In this document: piece after piece, positions 11,627 through 14,646 of the stretch | Layout of the letters: the number at the start of each line of letters is the position of its first letter | Position numbering within the stretch: position 1 is the stretch's first letter | Assembly: GCF_022376445.1 (NCBI RefSeq) | Contig: NW_025955690.1 | Coordinates: forward strand, 1 to 14,646 | Source of the DNA: Fomitopsis serialis | Taxonomy: Eukaryota; Basidiomycota; Agaricomycetes; Polyporales; Fomitopsidaceae | Length of the DNA: 14,646 nt | Direction of reading: 5' to 3' | The notes under the pieces: model-generated | Database searches by the model: none | Told to the model about the DNA's origin: nothing | Seen by the model: the letters and a program-made list of their open reading frames with translations, nothing else | Made by a program: the position numbers and the translations under genes

Positions 11627-12016
11627 TCTCCCTTAGGCGCGCCCTTGATACGGCCTTGCAGTTATAGCGTGAAGAGCCGGAAGCCTGCTGAGGGCGGTTG
11701 GCAGTGTGGCCTAGCAGTGCCAGCGACCACACCGGGCCCCAACCCCGCGAGTCTTCCGGCGCTACATGACAGTGGACTTTGCTTTGTGTTGTTTTCTTGC
11801 TACCGTACTCCGTCAGTTTGAACCGTTGTTACAGTCTTCTCTTTGCGAGTATACATGTCGTGTGTGGGCGGCCGCGGCGAGTTACACTGAAAGCCATTTG
11901 CATGAATTTGTGCAGATCCGAGTCAGAGGAGGCACTAATCGGGTAATTTGATTGAAATCTGAAGGCCGTTTGAATGTTGACGCATTGACGAATTGCAGAC
12001 ACCCACCGCGACTCGG
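11627..12016. other. Intergenic region between lipase and HNH gene
   Basis: 390 bp between two plus-strand genes. It contains no recognisable gene, repeat or clear promoter element. A first exon of the HNH gene could hide at its right end, where GAATTGCAG just before 12000 resembles an acceptor. Confidence 0.5.
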
Positions 12017-13349
12017 ATGCCCACAGTACACAGTCAAGCTCGGCCATCACATTTCGAGTCAACATGTACTGTTCTGAGCTGTACATCTGCGCAATGGGAC
12101 GAAACATATAACGACACTGCCCTCGATCCCAACGTCCTTGCAAACGATGTGCTGGTCATGATAGGTCCAAATGGGTGCTATCACCAGGACCTCGTCGCTG
12201 CTAGTGACTATGATTATCGTCTCGACAAACTTCTGATCGGAATGCTGGAGTATTCTCCCACTGCTGCCGGAAAACATTATGTTGTTTTTGCCCTTCACAT
12301 TGCCCGTGGCAATGGCGCAGAAGCCGTTGTCTGCCTAGCGAAAGCGTGGATGCAGTCGCTTTTTCTTCGAAGTGAGTCATGGCGTTGCCTCGGCTCTGCT
12401 TGACATCGTTGACTAAATAATTCTCAACGCTTTAGTGATGGCCCTCGCTATTGAGGGCACTCGGGTCAAGGCCAGCGGTAGCCAAACACCGACGGGCCCG
12501 TACCAGATGTAGATCGAGTCCAATACTCGATCCGACCAGGAAGCTTTCAGAGAAAATGTCTGCAGCTGCGCTTCGACCATCCATCTTACCCGGTGCTGAC
12601 TTTCTACTTAGCTCCGACACCGTGAACAATACCGTTGTGCGATCACACGTGCCTTCGACGCCGCGCGGACTTTAGAGCTTATGCGCAACCACGACATACA
12701 TCCCCCGCCACCATATCAGGATATGGCTGCGGTGCACATCATCCCATTTGCGCTCAATGACAACAGCCATGAAATTGTGCGTGTCATCGTGAATCTTTGT
12801 GTCCTCTTGCGCCGTCTGCTAAACTGAAAATCATCAGTACGGAGCTGCGAAGACTTGGGATATGCTACGATCATGGACATCCATCGACATTGATAGGCTA
12901 GCAGGATCAAAATTCAACACGCCTGCAAACGGTGTTTACATGTCGACTTTCGAACATTACCCTTTAGCAGGTTCCGGTTCTATCTCAATAGAGACGCTGT
13001 CAGTCCTCCTCACCTCAACAATGTACGACACTGACTGAGATCCTTGACACACAAGTTCCCAGATGTGCCGAACAAGTATGCAGCGCGAATACTCGCTCAA
13101 GGCTATGTGTTCAACAATGGCCAAGACTCCGCCGACGTCGAGTTTCGGGCACTGCCCGGGATTGAAGCCCCGGATCCTGAGTTCCTCCGAATTCATGGCG
13201 CGTTCGCCCAGGTACTCCACCTCTGTGGTGCTGCCGACTTTATGGATCGATATTACCGATTTGACGAAGATGGCGGTAACTTGCCTGAGCATCCAACAGA
13301 AGATATTGGTGCACGGCTCAATGCGAGGCTGGCCGGACTTGCGTCGTAG
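12017..13349 (+). pseudogene. HNH-endonuclease-domain protein, probably disrupted
   Basis: Exon-like blocks: 12017-12371, 12436-12557, 12612-12776, 12838-12998, 13056-13349 (TAG). The N-terminal part (IGMLEYSPTAAGKHYVVFAL) resembles the helical lead-in of a large mushroom HNH family. The nuclease part reads LRHREQYRCAITRAFDAA, MAAVHIIPFALNDNSHE, AKTWDMLRSWTSIDIDRLAG, FNTPANGVYMSTFEHYP, then FRFYLNRDA in a different frame. His of VHIIPF, Asn of FNTPANG and His of FEHYP are candidate HNH ligands. The C-terminus (EFLRIHGAFAQVLHLCGAAD) is also typical. Two defects are visible: an in-frame TAG at 12510-12512, and loss of one base around 12961-12966, so that PF(S)RFRFY no longer reads through. A 48-nt intron 12465-12512 could remove the TAG, but no reasonable intron repairs the frame break. 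The start at 12017 is the first in-frame ATG and is uncertain. The cellular role of the family is unknown to me. Confidence 0.72.
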
Positions 13350-14002
13350 AGGTCCACGGTGCACTCTCCGTTTTTGACATTGTTTTGGAGTAGTCTACAG
13401 GGTGAACTGAATCTAATGTAACTTACTATTATCATATTAGTACACAACAGCCCGCTGCGTCTCCGAGTCAGCCGCTGGCTCGTCCTCGGCAGTGATTCAA
13501 GCAGTGGGGCCAACCCTCCGAGCGTATTGTTTCATATGAATCATGTGTCATCGGGCTAGCTGTTCTCACAAACAGCATACACTGTACATAGCAGCGACGT
13601 GTGTTGTCAATGCAAGAGTACATTGATTCCGCAAGGAGTCTATCCAGTGGTCCCGGGTGGAATGCAGCTTGGCACCTCTCGATGATGGCCGGACTACGGA
13701 TGCATCGCATTTATTTCTGTATTCTTGACTTCTATTGAGACGAGCAAATGCATCCGCGAAGCTTCTGTGCAAACAGAAGACAGCCGATGGCCATTGTTTG
13801 GTGACCTCCGCCATTGTTATCGTACAGCGACGCGACCATGTGACCGCGTCCTAATGAGCAATAGAACTGGTTCGTCTATCGGGACCGAGCCAGATTATTG
13901 TGCGCGTGACGCCCACGCGGTGATGCGAGGATGGAGGTGGCTCACTTCTCAAGTTGTTGTTCTCGGACACCGTCCACCACCCACCTGCCGACGTCGGCCG
14001 CG
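13350..14002. other. Intergenic region upstream of shugoshin
   Basis: 653 bp between the HNH copy and shugoshin. No open frame on either strand shows conserved features, and I see no tRNA, repeat or transposon end. Two ACGCG cores, at 13830-13834 and 13915-13919, lie within 175 bases of the shugoshin ATG. Confidence 0.55.
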
Positions 14003-14646
14003 ATGAGCAGGCGACAATCTCGTATATCAATCGACACAAGACAGAATGACACCCTCCTCGAGTTCGAGAACTGTGCGTCTTCCCTTAGATTCGTTCCAAC
14101 CGCGAGTACTGACCGCAAGGTTCAACTTCGCCCGCGACAGTCAAGAAGAAGTTTCTCCTTGCCAACAAGCACATCACTAAGTGAGGACTACGGGACTGTG
14201 TTTCCGATGACACACGCTGAACGGTCTGCTCTATCCAGATTGAACTCAACACTGAGCGTCCGCATTGAGGAACTCAACGCCCAGATATCCACGCTTTACG
14301 TCGAGAACCTCCGGCTCCGCGCATCCGAGATTGCGCTGGCCTCGCAACTCAAGAAAGAGCGGGAGAAATCCAGAAAGATAATCACCGACACTGAGGCTGC
14401 AGTGAGTCGCACATTCTGTTGCGTTGACCTTACCCTTTCCCTGTGCACCGACATTGCTCCGCCAGACACATAGCTTCATCAAACACCTCTCCCACATCCG
14501 CAAGACCTTCCACGTCCCGCACGGGAGACCATCCGACTCTGAAGACTCGCAACCACCGCCACCCCGAGCCAAACGACCTGTCATCAACCCTGATGCATCG
14601 CCCGCGCCGAACCGCCTCGCTAAGGCACCGACTGTCCCTGGTATAG
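14003..14646 (+). CDS. sgo1: Shugoshin (centromeric cohesin protector), 5' part
   Basis: Partial gene, open at the right edge. Exons: 14003-14072, 14141-14180, 14239-14401, 14466-14646 or beyond, giving the first 151 residues. Start MSRRQSRISI, then EFENFKKKFLLANKHITKLN, which only appears after the first two introns are removed, then NSTLSVRIEELNAQISTLY and VENLRLRASEIALASQLKK with a clear heptad pattern, then THSFIKHLSHIRKTF. This is the conserved N-terminal coiled coil of shugoshin (Shugoshin_N), which dimerises and recruits PP2A-B' to keep centromeric cohesin dephosphorylated in meiosis I and mitosis (known for the family). After the coiled coil the protein becomes Pro/Ser-rich and disordered. 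The C-terminal basic motif that binds phosphorylated H2A should lie outside the window. ATG 14003 is preferred over the in-frame 13931 because the protein style changes to family-like sequence there. Confidence 0.9.

Noticed and set aside
12942..12970. 29-nt GT-AG intron that would repair the HNH frame break
   Set aside because: Too short compared with all other introns here, and it would delete the conserved STFEHYPF block.

Overview
The window reads as nuclear DNA from a filamentous basidiomycete, probably an Agaricomycete. Genes are packed on both strands. Most are cut into many small exons by GT-AG introns of about 45-70 nt, and the protein families (PRP4 kinase, a Rap1-type telomere protein, shugoshin, an HNH protein family common in mushrooms) are fungal in character. 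The organism call is an inference from gene structure and protein style. Exon models were built by hand from reading frame, splice signals and family conservation.

Layout, left to right. (1) 1-1495, plus: 3' part of a PRP4-type spliceosomal kinase, open at the left edge. (2) 1821-3593, plus: a 15-exon cyclase-family (PF04199-type) protein of 335 aa. (3) 3795-6742, minus: a 21-exon, 609-aa DHA2/VBA-like major facilitator transporter, convergent with gene 2. (4) 7288-10012, minus: a Rap1-like telomere protein with an N-terminal BRCT domain, a Rap1-type Myb domain and a long disordered tail. (5) 10346-11626, plus: a 306-aa monoacylglycerol-lipase-like serine hydrolase, divergent from gene 4 across 333 bp. 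(6) 12017-13349, plus: an HNH-endonuclease-domain protein with a one-base frame break and an in-frame TAG, so probably a decayed copy. (7) 14003 to the right edge, plus: the 5' part of shugoshin.

The genes do not form a pathway. They look like a housekeeping stretch: RNA splicing (PRP4), chromosome-end protection (Rap1), centromeric cohesion protection (shugoshin), small-molecule transport and lipid or small-molecule hydrolysis, plus one lineage-specific HNH family member. I see no tRNA, rRNA, CRISPR array, insertion sequence or secondary-metabolite cluster. The points most worth a second look are the splicing oddities (10- and 11-nt microexons, introns readable as in-frame insertions in PRP4 and Rap1, several non-YAG acceptors), the broken HNH gene, the altered nucleophile elbow of the lipase, and the intact BRCT-Myb Rap1 gene.
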